A stretch of 64,000 nt of DNA, taken from Pomphorhynchus laevis. Its lineage: Eukaryota > Acanthocephala > Palaeacanthocephala > Echinorhynchida > Pomphorhynchidae. The notes beneath the pieces were generated by a model. That model was given only the letters and a program-made list of their open reading frames with translations. It was not told the origin of the DNA and did not search any database. The number at the start of each line of letters is the position of its first letter. The first letter of the stretch is position 1. Of this stretch, positions 1 through 12,895 are shown piece after piece. Made by a program: the position numbers and the translations under genes. The stretch is taken from assembly GCA_012934845.2 (NCBI GenBank), contig WNNJ02002357.1, forward strand, positions 98,490 through 162,489. Direction: 5' to 3'.

Positions 1-773
1 AGCCTAAAATTTGATATGCATTTTGAATGCACAGTTAAAGGCTAACGATACAACCAACAAAATACTGCGATCGCATTAGGATAGAATAATTAATTTTTAT
101 TAATATATTAAGCTTACTTGCTGTTAGATACAAATAAGTAAACTTTACTTTGCTAAAGCAATTGTCTCTTTATAATGTAATGTACGTTTTAGAAATCTGT
201 TTATAATCTGTAAGCAATTTGAGTTCTATCATTTAAAGAAAATTCCCATGCCTCTTCGTTATACGATTCTTACATTTTCTTTACCAATGCGGGCATTCTC
301 TCAATGGCCAACCATTAAATACCTTTCTCTTAAGTATATTTAGAGCAACCTCACATTACCATTCTTTGATAAAATATGGTTTATACTGATGATATCTTTG
401 TATATTCTTATTTTGCAACAAATATGTCAGTTTATATTTTATATCTTTATAATAGCTTAATAATGTCTTAATTAAAACATTCTAATTTTAATTAAGATTA
501 AATATATTTAATAAAATAGTTCAATAAAAGGTAAGCATATATTTATGAATGCATTTATGATATGAAAAATCGTAGCAAATATGTCTTTATTTATGTTTTC
601 TAAAATTAAAAAACAGTCTAAATAAATGTTTCTACATTGATATTTATATTAGGTAGTATTTTATTCGTTTTACACATATATTTAATTGTCGATTATCTAC
701 GAATTATTTGTCTGCAACAAACATTTGTTAAATTTTTCAAACATCTAAAGTAAATTAATTAAGCTAGCATCAG
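1..773. other. AT-rich sequence upstream of first recognised exon
   Basis: No coding signal was recognised. By position it is probably an intron of the WDFY3-like gene that follows, since the first recognisable exon begins in the middle of a WD40 domain and needs upstream exons outside this window. Confidence 0.4.
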
Positions 774-3700
774 TCTGGTCGGTTGGACGAATTCGATACG
801 AATGGCCTACTCTTAAAGCAAACCTAATTGGGCATGAATCTGCTGTTACTGTTGTATCTGCTTCAGACCTTTATCGAATGATCTACACGGGATCATTCGA
901 TCGGACCGTTCTTATCTGGGATATGAATGACTTAACATTGATGCGACAATTACGAAATCATCCCGATCCGATTAATTCAATATGTATACATTCATTAACA
1001 GTAAGATTCACTTTTGATTTATTTGGTTTCATATTTAAGAATAAGTACTATTTGATATAACTTATTCTTAATTATATAATTTACGTTGTGTGCACGTTGT
1101 ATCCTAAAGGCAGAAACATGCGATTTTGTTTTCTTTCTTAAACATAATTGTGATGAAATTGCAAGAATAAATCTAATAATCAAGAATAATTTATTAATCA
1201 AGAATAAATTTAATAATTTATTTCTTTGAAGGGTGACGCTGTAACCAGTTGCGGATCCCAAATATTTTATTGGTCAATTAATGGAGATTTACTCGCATCC
1301 GCTGATTTGCGACAGTTGACAAATCATCCGTCTGCCTCAGTCAATACATTGGCTCTTTCACAGGTTAGTATATTTTGCAATTGAATCTTTTTATTTCATA
1401 ATCATGCTTTTAAATGAATTTACTTTTGAATATCAACGAGGAATCTTGAGGAGGAACTATAAAAATATATAATAATACAAAATTTACACTTTAATGTAGT
1501 TTTGAAAGCGATTTTACAGGCAATGCCACATATATTTAATTTGGTAGAAATCTCGAGTAAAATCTAGATGCACAAATTTACAGCAAGACTGACGGCGGTC
1601 TCGACATATGCATTATAAGTTTCGTATACGACACTAAATTGTGATTTTGCAAACCTATTGGTAAAGAATGTGTGCAGCCTTGCTTGTTATCGATTAAGTT
1701 TTTTCGAATGATTTGCATCGTTCATGTGCAAACGCAAGTTTCAATTTTTATCTATTGAGATAGACGTTTTATTTTCAGCAATAGCTGCACGAGTGAGTAA
1801 ATGAGTGTATTTTTAAGATTCATCTAACATCTTCAAAACAATTCGTTTATTCATATTAATTGTTGTTAAGATTTATGTAGTCAGTAATGCCCATATTGTT
1901 GGCGTCGCGTTAAATATTTTAATTTTAACATTAGTTGGAAAAGTCTTTGGCGTCGTATATTATGGCTTCGACAATAGCAAAGAACCTACCGTAGCATATT
2001 GCATAGTTGCAAAATGACAAAACATAGACGTTAATCTACACTTGCACTCATTGTTCGTTTGATAATACAAATTAATTATTAATTGTTAATTAATAATAAT
2101 TAATTAATTATTATCATAATTCATTATCACGTAATTACAATTTGCTATTATTATCTTGCTAATTATGTAACTGATTGTATCAACTATCAATTATTAAAAT
2201 ATTGTGCTTCGTTTCTTCCTGCTTTTTGGTAAAAATCAATTAAACGACTGGACAAACATTGCAGTAGCATAATTCCGAATATTTTATTGATTTAGTATAG
2301 CGTACATGTATCTCACACTAAACAATGATAATTAAATATTTTTTAGAATTAAAAGCATAATTGTCTCCAAGATTGAGAATAAATACATTTGTTTGAATTT
2401 TTATAAATTGTCTAAAAGTTAAAAAAAGCTACAGACACAGAAATTCAAAATGAAATTTGACATATGATCAAAAACGTTCATATCATAACTGGTTTAAAAG
2501 ATCTTAAAAGTATCTGTTTTATCATTATATTCATTGATTGATGAAACATATAACTATTTAGTTTCCGTTAAGTGAATTTATAAAATACGTCTTGCAGATC
2601 AATTTAGTGATTGCTATTGTCACATATATTACAAGCATCATGTATTACAATCATATATTGTTTAGATATTTTGAACAATAAGTTTGAACATAATTTTATT
2701 TTATGAAAATTAAAGATACATTTAGTGAATTGGCTTCATTATTACTAAATTTACCCATGAGCTTTTATACAAAATATCAATTATTTGGTGTGTGTAATAT
2801 AAAACTCTAGAATGAAACTCGAAAATTTTGGCATGTAAACAATATTGAAAGTTTTGAAAAAGTTATCGCTTTTATTTAGAAAAGGTACGAATTGTTTTGC
2901 AAAAATCACAAAATCAAATGATAAACACTATTATCTGATTGTATATTATTTGTGTTTTCAATGTTAATTTCAGTCTGCATCTTAATGCTTAACAGTCAAT
3001 GGAAAAAATTACCGTTTGATGTATAGCGACGTCTTTGAAAGTTCACATTATATGTTTAATAATAGATGGGAAAATTTTAATATTATATGAAACTTCATTT
3101 TAATCTATATTAATTTATTATATCAATATTATCAATATTACAAATAACATGATATTTATATTAATTAATGTCATCAAATAATATTTATATTAATTAATAT
3201 TGTAAATATATTTTATATTAATATTTATGAAATTTCACATCACATGCTTAGCAGTAAAAAAAGAAAAATTTTAATTTCTCTCTTCACAGTGAAATGTTTG
3301 AAATTTCAAATTTTGGAATTATAGATGATTATATTACGAAATATTATGCTTATCTGTTTGTTTCAAATAGATTTTGATAGTATAATTCATAATACATTTA
3401 AAAATCGCCGTAGCAAATAAATATGTCATTATTTTTAAGCATTCGTTATTTAATTTTAGCCTTTACAATTGCCATAATTATTTGCTATGTAGGATTACCA
3501 CTATCAAAACACGTTGTATATGTTATTACAATCACGATTTGCCATTACTCAGTGATATAGCTAGCTAAAGTCACGTTTGAAATTTCTTGTTTTTATCATA
3601 TACTAATTACAAATTACTGTGAAGCAACGTTATCTAAAAGTTTATAATAGTGTGCTTTACGAATTTAGATTGCAGAATGGGATAACGAGAACGTAATTAT

Positions 3701-6700
3701 CATCGGGGATTCGCTTGGTTTCGTTTCGGTATTTTTCTTGGCGCAGCTATTGACCAGTAGTGTTCATTTGCGTGTTGTATATTAGCTATTTAGATTGCAG
3801 ATGATCCAAGAACCGATAGATACCACAGGATCACATGATAGTCAATTGGCATATTCTTCATCCTTTACTGAGTCCGTGTCGCCAATTGCAAATGTGACCT
3901 ATTCGGATAATGCCTCATCGACTGGCAAAAATCCATCGTCAGCTGTCCTATCTCAAAATTCCCGGCAATCATCGTTTGATCACGACTTCGTTATTGTATC
4001 TGAAAAGGAAATTGAGCAGTCTGAACAATGGGCAAGGTTTGCTTATTCATTTATTTTGACTTTAATCATATATAGAGCGTTTTTAAGAACACAGAACGCA
4101 TCTGTACTTGCAAGCAATTCCGATCTTATAGCTAAATGGCAAACAAATCGTTTAAAAAATACATTTGCATCTTTAAATGAAGGTAACTTTTGATTATATT
4201 AAATATCTATTATATATTAATTTTATATAAACATAATATTAAATATCTATTATATATTAATTTTATATAAACATATCTTTTAATACTAATTTATTACTAA
4301 TTTTAAAATTTATAAATTCAAAGAGTTGGTCGTTGGCTATTAAGCTTGTAATCACTAAGAAGGCATTTAAAAAACTTCTTTAAAAACTACATTATCACCT
4401 CAGTATGAAGTTTAAATATTTTCTTCCATATTGCTTACAACAAATTAAATGTACTTCTAGAATTGTAAATTTTTTATTGCGTTATTTAAACTATGCAGTG
4501 CATTTAAAAATTATACACTAAAATAACGAATGTTTTTCGAAGGCCTAATTATTGTTCAATTTTTTCATCTTATAGATTATGGATATTATAGACTTGATAA
4601 ATGGCTTAATCAAATAATAATTTTTATTTTATTAATATATAAAAATAAATATATTAATATCAACAAATAACAGCTATAAGTTTATTAGAACGTTTCGACT
4701 TTCAGTTTAATAACTCAAGTCTTCGCCAGCATCTTGAATAAAAATGCACACTATACAAAAATGCTAAATTCAAATTTGCATCAAGTTATATGTGTTTTTA
4801 TTTCAAAATATGTTGGGTATTTCTACCGGAAAATTGATCTGTTGATAAATGTTCAATCCATTTCTTTTTGTTGGTAAATTACCTGATATTAAAATACATC
4901 TGTCTGACCGCGTGTTAAAATGTGTTCTCGTAAACCTCGATTTGTTTCTTCTACAATAGCATTAACAATAGCATTTTTAAAAGTAACATTTAATATTTGT
5001 TGTACAGTGTTAATCCTCTTTTATTTGCTATTTTATGTTTGTTGTGCTCTTTTTCATTTGTTGACAGCATTTACATCGGGAACGTTGTTAGTGCTGTTAG
5101 TTTCCACTCAGATTTTCTTTCAAACATTTGATCTCACTAGTTTACTTTTAAAGTATTGTCATATCTATGAACAATGCTTTGCGATTTGCTATTTCATAGA
5201 AAAAAGCTGTGTTGGTCTGTTTTGGAAGCTTATTTATACATAATTTTATTGGAAATAATACTACAGCGTAACTGATCGCCCTTTTAATTTTTTCATTTTC
5301 TTTACGCCTTGGTTGTTATTTACTGCTTGTCATGATAATGTCCATATGTCTTTATCAACATCAATGCGTCTTTTATACCACATTTTAACAAATTATTCAT
5401 CAAATCTTTTAGGTGATGTTCTCGTTGTTCTAGTGTGTGCTACATATCAATATTTCCTTACGTGCTTCATTACATATTTAATTTATTTATTTTATATAAA
5501 GGGAAGGCACTACTACAGTGTAAATATTTATTCTTTCATATGTCTTTTATGTATAGCGTGTGTTGTAGAGTAAGGTCATAATCTCCATATATATGTATTT
5601 AAACATCTAAGAATGGCACACTAATGCCAAGATTTGATTTGATAGTCAAATTTTCACCTGCATTAAAAGAGTCTAGTAATCTTGTTAGTTGGTCGTTAGG
5701 TTTTTTATTTACATGAAAATGTCATCTATATATCGCATATATAGAGAGAAGGCTTTATTGAGGATTGTGTGAATATTGTTTGCTCAAACACATGCATATA
5801 CAAGATAGCATAGATTGGTGCAACAATCTATGCTAACAGGTGTACCCATAGCTGCCTGATTTCTGTTCAAATTCAAAAATATTGTTTCGTAACGTAACAT
5901 TGACGGCGATTGTTACGAATATAATTTTGTTACTAGGTTACTGTACTCCTAAGACATTTATTGTGCCCATAAATGTTTTTAATAATATAAAACATTTATA
6001 TTATTTGAAACTTTACTTATTTAAATATATGATATGTAATTATTGATATTTAAAATTACGTTAAATTATGTGAAGTTTTTATATCTACGAAACGATTTGC
6101 TATTTTTAAATTTATTTTAAGGTAATCGATGGGTAAGAAAACTTGTGCTAGCGGGTATATTTCAATTATCGCCAAGTATCAATCAAACCCAAATCGGAGG
6201 TTATACAAGCGTTGGCAGCATGTTATCTTCAGCAAAATCAACTTTCAACAGCAACATTGCAAGCAATGACGCAAATGCTGTTGCATCACTATCTGATGTA
6301 AAACACGAACTTTCTTCTTTGACACATTTCAAGAGAACTGGTGCCACTGCTTTGGTTACCGCGAGGTATAAATTGACTTTTAATTTTTGATTGAAAACGT
6401 TTAAAATAATTATCATAATATATTGTTTTAAATATCTATGCATATAATGTTATTATTAACAAAATATACAGATTTTGACTTTTGATTTTTAAATACTTTA
6501 TAATTGAGTTTTTCAAATTGATATGTATTTTTAAAAACGTAACAATTATGTTTTAAGCAGTTTACAACGGTGATTTTTCTCTATAATAAGGTTGTAGATA
6601 ACATGTAATATAGAATTTGTCGAACAGCAATTTTATGAAAATATCTGCCATTAATATATATTTTTTGAAATAGTTGATAATAATCCATTATTAATAAAGA

Positions 6701-9700
6701 ATTATTGAAGCTGTATCAAAGAAAAGAGGAAAAGTTTATTTTATATTTCGTTAATCTCTATTAGCATCTTCAGAAAATTACTTTCCAAGTTTCTCGATAA
6801 CTGCAGGCCAGTGGCTTTATAGCACCGTCGAATGATTTTTAATAGTTGATTATGATCTATTATTAATACAATAATTGGAGCTGGATCAAAGAAAAGAGGA
6901 AAAGTTTATTTGATATTTCGCCAACCTCTGTTAGCATCTTCAGAAAATTACTTTCCAAGTTTCTCGATAACTGCAGGCCAGTGGCTCCATAGCACCGTCG
7001 AATGATTTTAAATAGTTGATAATGATCCATTATTAATAAAGAATTATTGGAGCTGGATCAAAGAAAGTAGAAAAATTTTATTTGATATTTCGCTAACTTC
7101 TGTTAGCATCTTCAGAAAATTACTTTCCAAGCTTATCGATAACTGCAGACCAGTGCCTCCATAGCACTGTCGAATGATTTTAAAAAGTTGATAATGATCC
7201 ATTATTAATAAAGAATTATTAGAGTTGGATCAAATAAGAGAGGAAAAGTTTATTTGATATTTCTCTAACCTCTCAGCATCTTCAGAAAATTACTGATGCT
7301 AAAATTATTGGTATATGCTATTTACTGAAGATGCTAAGCGAGGTTAGCATCTTCAGTAAATAGCATAAACCAGGAATATTCTCACTATTACCCAAAACTC
7401 ACAAACCAGAGACAACATTCGTGAATGACGATATTATAATACAACGGTACAATACATGAAAATTTATCGAGATTCTTATACATTAAACTGAAGGAACTTG
7501 TACATATTATCAACAGTTACGTGAAGAATACTTTTGACTTTCTTGAAGAGTTCAATAATTATAATAAAGAATTTAAATCAATATGTTACAATGATATTAG
7601 AAACAAAATGCAAAAAATCTAAATTTTGATAAAATAAATGAACATATTGTACCCGAAATTTAGAATTAATTAAAAATGATGAATTAAGGAAAATTATATT
7701 TTTATTTTTTATTATTATATAAAATTAAATTACAAAAATTAGGTTCCCGCAAATGGGCCTATAAATGAGTTGGGTTATTTGGCAAGATTGATAGTTTTCT
7801 AATAGAGCGAGGCGTCCGTAGACATGATGAAGAAGCACACGCAATCGAGAAATATATCTTACGTTTTAAGTGCACCAATACATCACTACATTGCTCTTAT
7901 TTTGACCTAGAGGGTATAAATATAAATTAAAGGATATAATAATAACGATAATAATATAATTTACAATTCGTCGTATAATAACTAAAACTATTACATTTTA
8001 TATTGTAACTAAATGAAATATGAATAATGAAATATTTCGATATTCTAACGATATACGTGTATTTAACCCTAATATGTTTTATTAAATATGTGAACAAATT
8101 TACCCAGAAAGACTTATTCTTAATAAAACTGATATTGATGATAAAGAAGGTACATATCTAGATATAAACATAACATTAACATGAATTAAAACTACTTTTA
8201 ATTAATATCGTAAAAATGACATACAACGTTCTGTATGTTATTAAATGACATACAACGTTCTGTAAGTCTGTTATTTATTAGTCAATTCATAAAAATTGAT
8301 TTTTATTTTAAATTTCAATTATTTATTTTAACTTGATATAAGTTTTATAAAATCTTATAACAATTATTTATTATTAATAATTATTTCTTATTTAAATATT
8401 AAATTTTGATTTAGCGTTATTATTCTTATTTATTTTAAATACGTAGACCCAGTTAGTTGATTTTATATTTAAATTTACAAAATCTGATTTTTGCATGAAA
8501 ATCATTCAAAATCATTTAAATAATTTAATACATACATATTTAAAACTATGTTACTATAAAAATATTATCAAACAGAAAATAGTAAATATATAGATCACCA
8601 AAATATTATTAAAAATTTATTTAAAATTATTAGCGGGATATTTTTATGGATAATAAATAATATACTCTGTATTGGATAAGATACTTGATAATCTAATTTT
8701 CATCAGAGGAAATACTTCTTTAGCATGTGTTTGGCTTCGCCGTTATGTTTGGTCAAAGAATAAGGGCCGAAACCAGGTAACATAGCAGTTCCTCCTGACG
8801 ACATGTTATCCTTATTCTGACACATCGTCTGTTATTTAAGTTAATAAGTTCATGAAAATTGATGTTTACTTTCAATTTTAATTTTAAATTTTAAGTTGAT
8901 ATAAATTATATAAAATCTAATATAACAATGATTTTTTATTTATAATTATTTATAATTAATTATTATTTAAATTTTATTTAGCATTTTTTATTTATAAATT
9001 ATATAAAATACGTAGACTCAGTTAGCTGATCTGGTATATCAAGCATCAAACTAATCTAGCTGTATAATTTTGATCTTAGATGTTTTAAGTCCATTTCAAG
9101 CTTTGCTATTTTGTATTTTACATACATCACTATGGAACAATATTCTTTAAACTGGTTTATAAATTCAATCCATCTAAATGGGACCGGTACTTATATGACC
9201 TTTATTATTTGGAAATATAAAAAAAAATCCTAAGATTTTCTAAAACAGCCAAACCGTTATGGTCCGCTAAACTTTTGTTTAAATTTGTTAACTAAGAATT
9301 TTGAGACTTAGTTATATAGAAAAACATGTAGTCATAAAATTCGTTTTCACCCTTCAAGGGCTAATAAATAGTAGTATAGTGTATCATGCCAAAACTTCTA
9401 GATGAAGTGTCTCGCAGTTTGAGAAAATGCAGCACACTAATGCGTTTAAAATTTAAAAAATCTTAACTTTCATATAGTTTTTGATTTAATATTGATATGT
9501 TTTCTTCGATAATATGTTCTAAAATAAATAATTTACAGTTTTTAATATCATGTCCTATTAATCTCATATGTTTATGAAATATAGTTTGACTATTATGCTG
9601 TATATTATATATGTGTTGCCTAATAAACCTAGTTTTTTACATTTGATATGTTTTTCCTTTTTATACTGCAATCCACATGTACATTGTATAAGATATACGA

Positions 9701-9975
9701 TACCTGCGGTATTGCAGTTACAATTATCATTGTAACTGTCGAGGTATCCATAGTTCAAATAATGACGGATTAATTTTGTTTACATTTTTATTACTGATGT
9801 GTTATTCAAGTTTCAAATAATTTGATGGAATAATTTAAAACGAAATTTTTATTTTAAATCGCTTTATTATATGTCATTTAGAAACTGTAATTCGTTCTAC
9901 GCTGCAGACTGTAATGGTACGATTTACCAGTATTCTTACGCTCGCGAACTTCCAGACAATTTGTCTCGTCTTTAA
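774..9975 (+). CDS. BEACH/WD40 protein, WDFY3/blue cheese-like (3' exons only)
   Basis: Seen: exons at about 774-1000, 1232-1363, 3669-3728, 3801-4036, 4076-4182, 6122-6365 and 9882-9975, each with GT/AG ends and compatible phases (0,0,0,2,1,2). They encode WD40 blades: LIGHESAVT, TGSFDRTVLIWDMNDL, a CGSQIFYWSINGDLLAS stretch, EWDNENVIIIGDSLGFVS, then a linker, RWVRKLVL, and a last blade with YAADCNGTIYQYSY before TAA at 9973. This order matches the C-terminal propeller of WDFY3/ALFY, a large scaffold for selective autophagy of aggregates (family knowledge). Odd: the reading frame ends just after the last blade, where WDFY3 would continue into a FYVE finger. The 39-nt gap 4037-4075 keeps the frame and could be a mini-intron or coding. 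The BEACH domain would lie upstream of this window. The 3' end of the 3669 exon is the least certain boundary. Confidence 0.72.
1364..3668. other. Intron of the WDFY3-like gene
   Basis: Long AT-rich intron between two well-supported exons. It contains simple TAAT/ATTA-rich stretches near 2080-2160 and 3090-3240. I see no mobile element or conserved motif in it. Confidence 0.6.
4690..5990 (-). mobile_element. Degenerate Penelope-like element inside a host intron
   Basis: Read on the minus strand, about 5900 to 5700 gives reverse-transcriptase motifs of Penelope-like elements: an AAMGTPVS stretch (motif B) followed by SLYMRYIDDIFM (motif C, YIDD). Further downstream the frame is scattered and heavily broken. 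The 3' flank near 4745-4690 carries a GAAACGTT-containing segment like those near other PLEs in this window. The element lies wholly within the intron 4183-6121, antisense to the gene. No GIY-YIG domain is recognisable. It is not the Naiad-type family seen elsewhere here. It is old, judging from many breaks. Confidence 0.6.
6668..7305. repeat. 171-bp tandem array, about four units
   Basis: Units begin near 6671, 6842, 7013 and 7185 at the phrase AGTTGATAATGATCC and are about 170-172 bp long. Each has GTTAGCATCTTCAG in the plus strand, so the minus strand reads CTGAAGATGCTAAC, a short loop, GTTGGC and GAAA. This is a CTGANGA-stem-GAAA layout like a hammerhead core with one extra T after the A9 position. 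Units differ by several percent, so the array is not brand new. It lies within the intron 6366-9881 of the WDFY3-like gene. Confidence 0.9.
7314..7367. repeat. Perfect 24-bp palindromic hairpin
   Basis: Arms 7314-7337 and 7344-7367 are exact reverse complements with a 6-nt loop (GCGAGG). The arms contain ACTGAAGATGCTAA, the core phrase of the 171-bp repeat, so this is two repeat ends meeting head to head. Confidence 0.9.
7371..7424 (+). mobile_element. Small Penelope-like reverse transcriptase fragment
   Basis: The translation reads PGIFSLLPKTHKPETTF. The PKxHKP phrase is the conserved finger motif of PLE reverse transcriptases. The rest of the domain is missing. It sits directly after the palindrome. 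Confidence 0.45.
7590..9034 (+). mobile_element. Naiad-type PLE, degenerate copy A with doubled 3' end
   Basis: Nucleotide similarity to the better copy at 26820-29552 appears at 7590-7740 (N-terminal RT region), 8080-8220 (motif D region, DIDDKEGTYLDINI) and then the 3' untranslated region. Two 3' ends lie in tandem: one ending near 8466 and one at about 8490-9034, the second including thumb-region sequence and the complete 3' tail ending in ACTCAGTTAGCTGAT. Coding is ruined by deletions. It lies within the intron 6366-9881 of the WDFY3-like gene. Confidence 0.7.
9462..9740 (-). mobile_element. Naiad-type PLE fragment B (GIY-YIG part)
   Basis: On the minus strand it reads CNCNTAGIVYLIQCTCGLQY followed by a short stretch that diverges, matching the N-terminal GIY-YIG region of the copy at 12896-14758 base for base over long runs. 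Only this domain is present. It lies in the last intron of the WDFY3-like gene, about 140 bp before its final exon. Confidence 0.7.
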
Positions 9976-11670
9976 ATACTGTTACTATTTTATAGAAAAA
10001 TTCGAATCGTCGATGTGAATACCTCAAAATCAATTTTGCTTATTGTTTTTCTCCTCTTTGATAAAAGGACGAATGAGCACAGTCAGAGCATTCGATTTCC
10101 ATTCGATAGTAAGCTTCTGTTCTGCTGTAAAATTCGCATTTGACTTTTGCCTAAATCTAAAGTTCTCATTTGAGATCAATTACGTTCGATTTTTCTGATT
10201 TTCAAAATAATACAGTGGACAATTTTATTTTATAAGCTTCAATTTCATTTCGATTTAGTTGAACCCAATATCATCAAACTTGTATGATGTTTCTCTGTTA
10301 ATTTTTTCTTATCGATCCCTAAACAATTTGTTATTTGTTTTAACTTGTATTAACACTTATATTTTCTCGATTACAAACAATTGATGTAATATTTTTGTTT
10401 ACGATCACATTCTCATAGATGTTTTAAATAATGAAAAAATAGTTGTTATGTTTTAAAAATTGATGTATTTTAGCAATTAATTTAAAAATTGGTTAAATAA
10501 TTAATTAAAAATAATTTAAACTGCACATTTTCCGAGATTATAGTATCCTTCGAAAACCTGATTTGGTTTTTACGCCACAAAACATTACGACATAAATTAT
10601 ATGACTTTTTTGCACTATACATTAAAATGAATAATAATGAATAAAATTATGCAAAAATGCATACAAAGAAGACACATTAAATCAAATTATTTCAAGATAT
10701 GAAACATGTCATTAAGTGGGATAACGATATTTACCTTTTATTTCTTGTTCACATTATAATATTTGATAAGAGTAAAAATTTAATAAGATAAATTTTTTAT
10801 TTCTTAACAACATACGAATGAATTTACGATGATCATTTATACGAAAAGAAAAAGAAACATCAACTCGCACGTCAGTCTAGTATATTCTTGCTAACTGTAA
10901 TCGGGTTTATGTCTGGCATAGCAAAGAACGAGAAGTTCAATGGAAATGGACCACCTAATGAATGTACAATCAATCTGTTGCAAAACGAATTTTTTTTTCA
11001 ATCTAAAAAAGTCGTTTTTATTTAGAGAATATATGAAATCAGTAGTTTGCCGCTATCTAACATCTTAAGGATTTTGGAATAATACAACGAAATACTACAG
11101 CAAATTATTAAACTTTCAAGAAATGCATTATTCAAATATAAAGTGTATTATTCAAATATAAATCCATTATACAAAATGCATTATTCAGATATAAAATACT
11201 AAATGCATTATTCAAATATACACAAAATACTTAATAATTCTTTAGAATCATAAAGTATTTGACGTTTTTCTCTTAATTATAGCTCCTGATTTTCATTTAC
11301 TCTAACCCATGACCTAAATTATTCGTTTTTTTTCACATATTGTTACAGAAAACGCTGTACAGAAATTTAAAAATTACTGTAACGAAATTTAAACGATGTA
11401 TATGTATAAACTATTTGTTACTGACTCTATATCCTGCAAAGTTACATTAAGATAAAGAACAAAAGATGAGTATTTTAAACTGGCAAGCTGAAGATATTAA
11501 TTATGTTACCACATGAATAGTAAACATATTGTTAAAATAATGTATATAATTTGTTCATGCATATGTATGGCAATAGTTATCATGCCTCTATAAACCCCAA
11601 CTTGAGCATCAAACACAACAATCAGAGGTGAAAAAAATAAACTAACATTAAAATAAATAAAAACATGTGA
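9976..11670. other. Intergenic sequence after the WDFY3-like gene
   Basis: No gene recognised. A short set of near-repeats of ATGCATTATTCAAATATAAA lies at about 11120-11220. A clear AATAAA signal close after the stop at 9975 was not found. Confidence 0.5.
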
Positions 11671-11674
11671 GTAT

Positions 11675-12895
11675 TTTAAATAGTTGATAATGATCCATTA
11701 TTAATAAAGAATTATTGAATCTGGATCAGAGAGAAGAGGAAAATTTTATTTGATATTTCGCCAACCTCTATTAGCATCTTCAGAAAATTACTTTCCAAGC
11801 TTCTCGATAACTGCAGGCCAGTGGCTTTATAGCACCGTTGAATGATTTTAAATAGTTGATAATGATCCATTATTAATACAATAATTGGAGCTGGATCAAA
11901 GAAAAGAGGAAAATTTTATTTGATATTTCGCCAACCTCTGTTAGCATCTTCAGAAAATTACTTTTTAGCTTTTCGATAACTGCAGGCCAGTGGCTTTATA
12001 GCACCGTCGAATGATTTTTAATAGTTGATTATGATCTATTATTAATACAATAATTGGAGCTGGATCAAAGAAAAGAGGAAAAGTTTATTTGATATTTCGC
12101 CAACCTCTGTTAGCATCTTCAGAAAATTACTTTCCAAGCTTCTCGATAACTGCAGACAAGTGACTCCATAGCACTCGAATGATTTTTAATAGTTGATTAT
12201 GATTTATTATTAATACAATAATTGGAGCTGGATCAAAGAAAAGAGGAAAATTTTATTTGATATTTCGCCAACCTCTGTTAGCATCTTCAGAAAATTAATT
12301 TCCAAGCTTCTCGATAACTGCAGACAAGTGACTCCATAGTACTGTCGAATGATTTTAAATAGTTGATAATGATTCATTATTAATAAAGAATTATTGGAGC
12401 TGGATCAAAGAAATGAGGAAACGTTTATTTGATATTTCGCTACCTCTGTTCGCATCTTCAGAAAATTACTTTCAAGTTTCTCGATAACTGCAGACCAGTG
12501 CCTCCATAGCACTGTTGAATGATTTTAAATAGTTGATAATGATCCATTATTAATAAAGAATTATTGGAGCTGGATCAAAGAAAATAGGAAAATTTTATTT
12601 GATATTTCGCCAACCTCTGTTTGATAATGACCCATTATTAATAAACAATAATTATAGCTGGATCAAAGAAAGGAGGAAACGTTTATTTGATATTTCGCTA
12701 ATCTTTGTAAGCATCTTCAGAAAATTACTTTCCAAGTTTCTCGATAACTGCAGATCAGTGGCTCCATAGCATTGACGAATTATTTTAAATAGTTGATAAT
12801 GATCCATTATTGATAAAGAATTATTGGAGCTGGATCAAAGAAAGGAGGAAAATTTTATTTGATATTTCGTTAACCTTTGTTAGCATCTTCAGAAA
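11675..12895. repeat. 171-bp tandem array, about eight units (one shortened)
   Basis: Units start near 11681, 11853, 12022, 12190, 12360, 12530, 12621 and 12790 at the same AGTTGATAATGATCC phrase as the array at 6668. The unit starting at 12530 is cut to about 91 bp. The minus strand carries the CTGAAGATGC-stem-GCGAAATATC layout in most units. The array ends abruptly at 12895, where the truncated Naiad-type reverse transcriptase begins, so the array takes the place of the PLE 3' half. Confidence 0.92.

Noticed and set aside
1019-1261. 80-codon minus-strand frame
   Set aside because: It spans an intron of the WDFY3-like gene and has no motif; composition is that of AT-rich DNA.
4920-5573. Two hydrophobic plus-strand frames (107 and 86 codons)
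   Set aside because: They lie antisense to a worn PLE whose minus strand gives RT motifs; the hydrophobic composition comes from the AT-rich complement.
6201-6443. 80-codon minus-strand frame
   Set aside because: Complement of a well-supported exon of the WDFY3-like gene.
10880-11010. Possible extra exon of the WDFY3-like gene (VYVWHSKEREVQWKW)
   Set aside because: It lies after the stop codon of the gene, has stops close by on both sides and no good splice sites.
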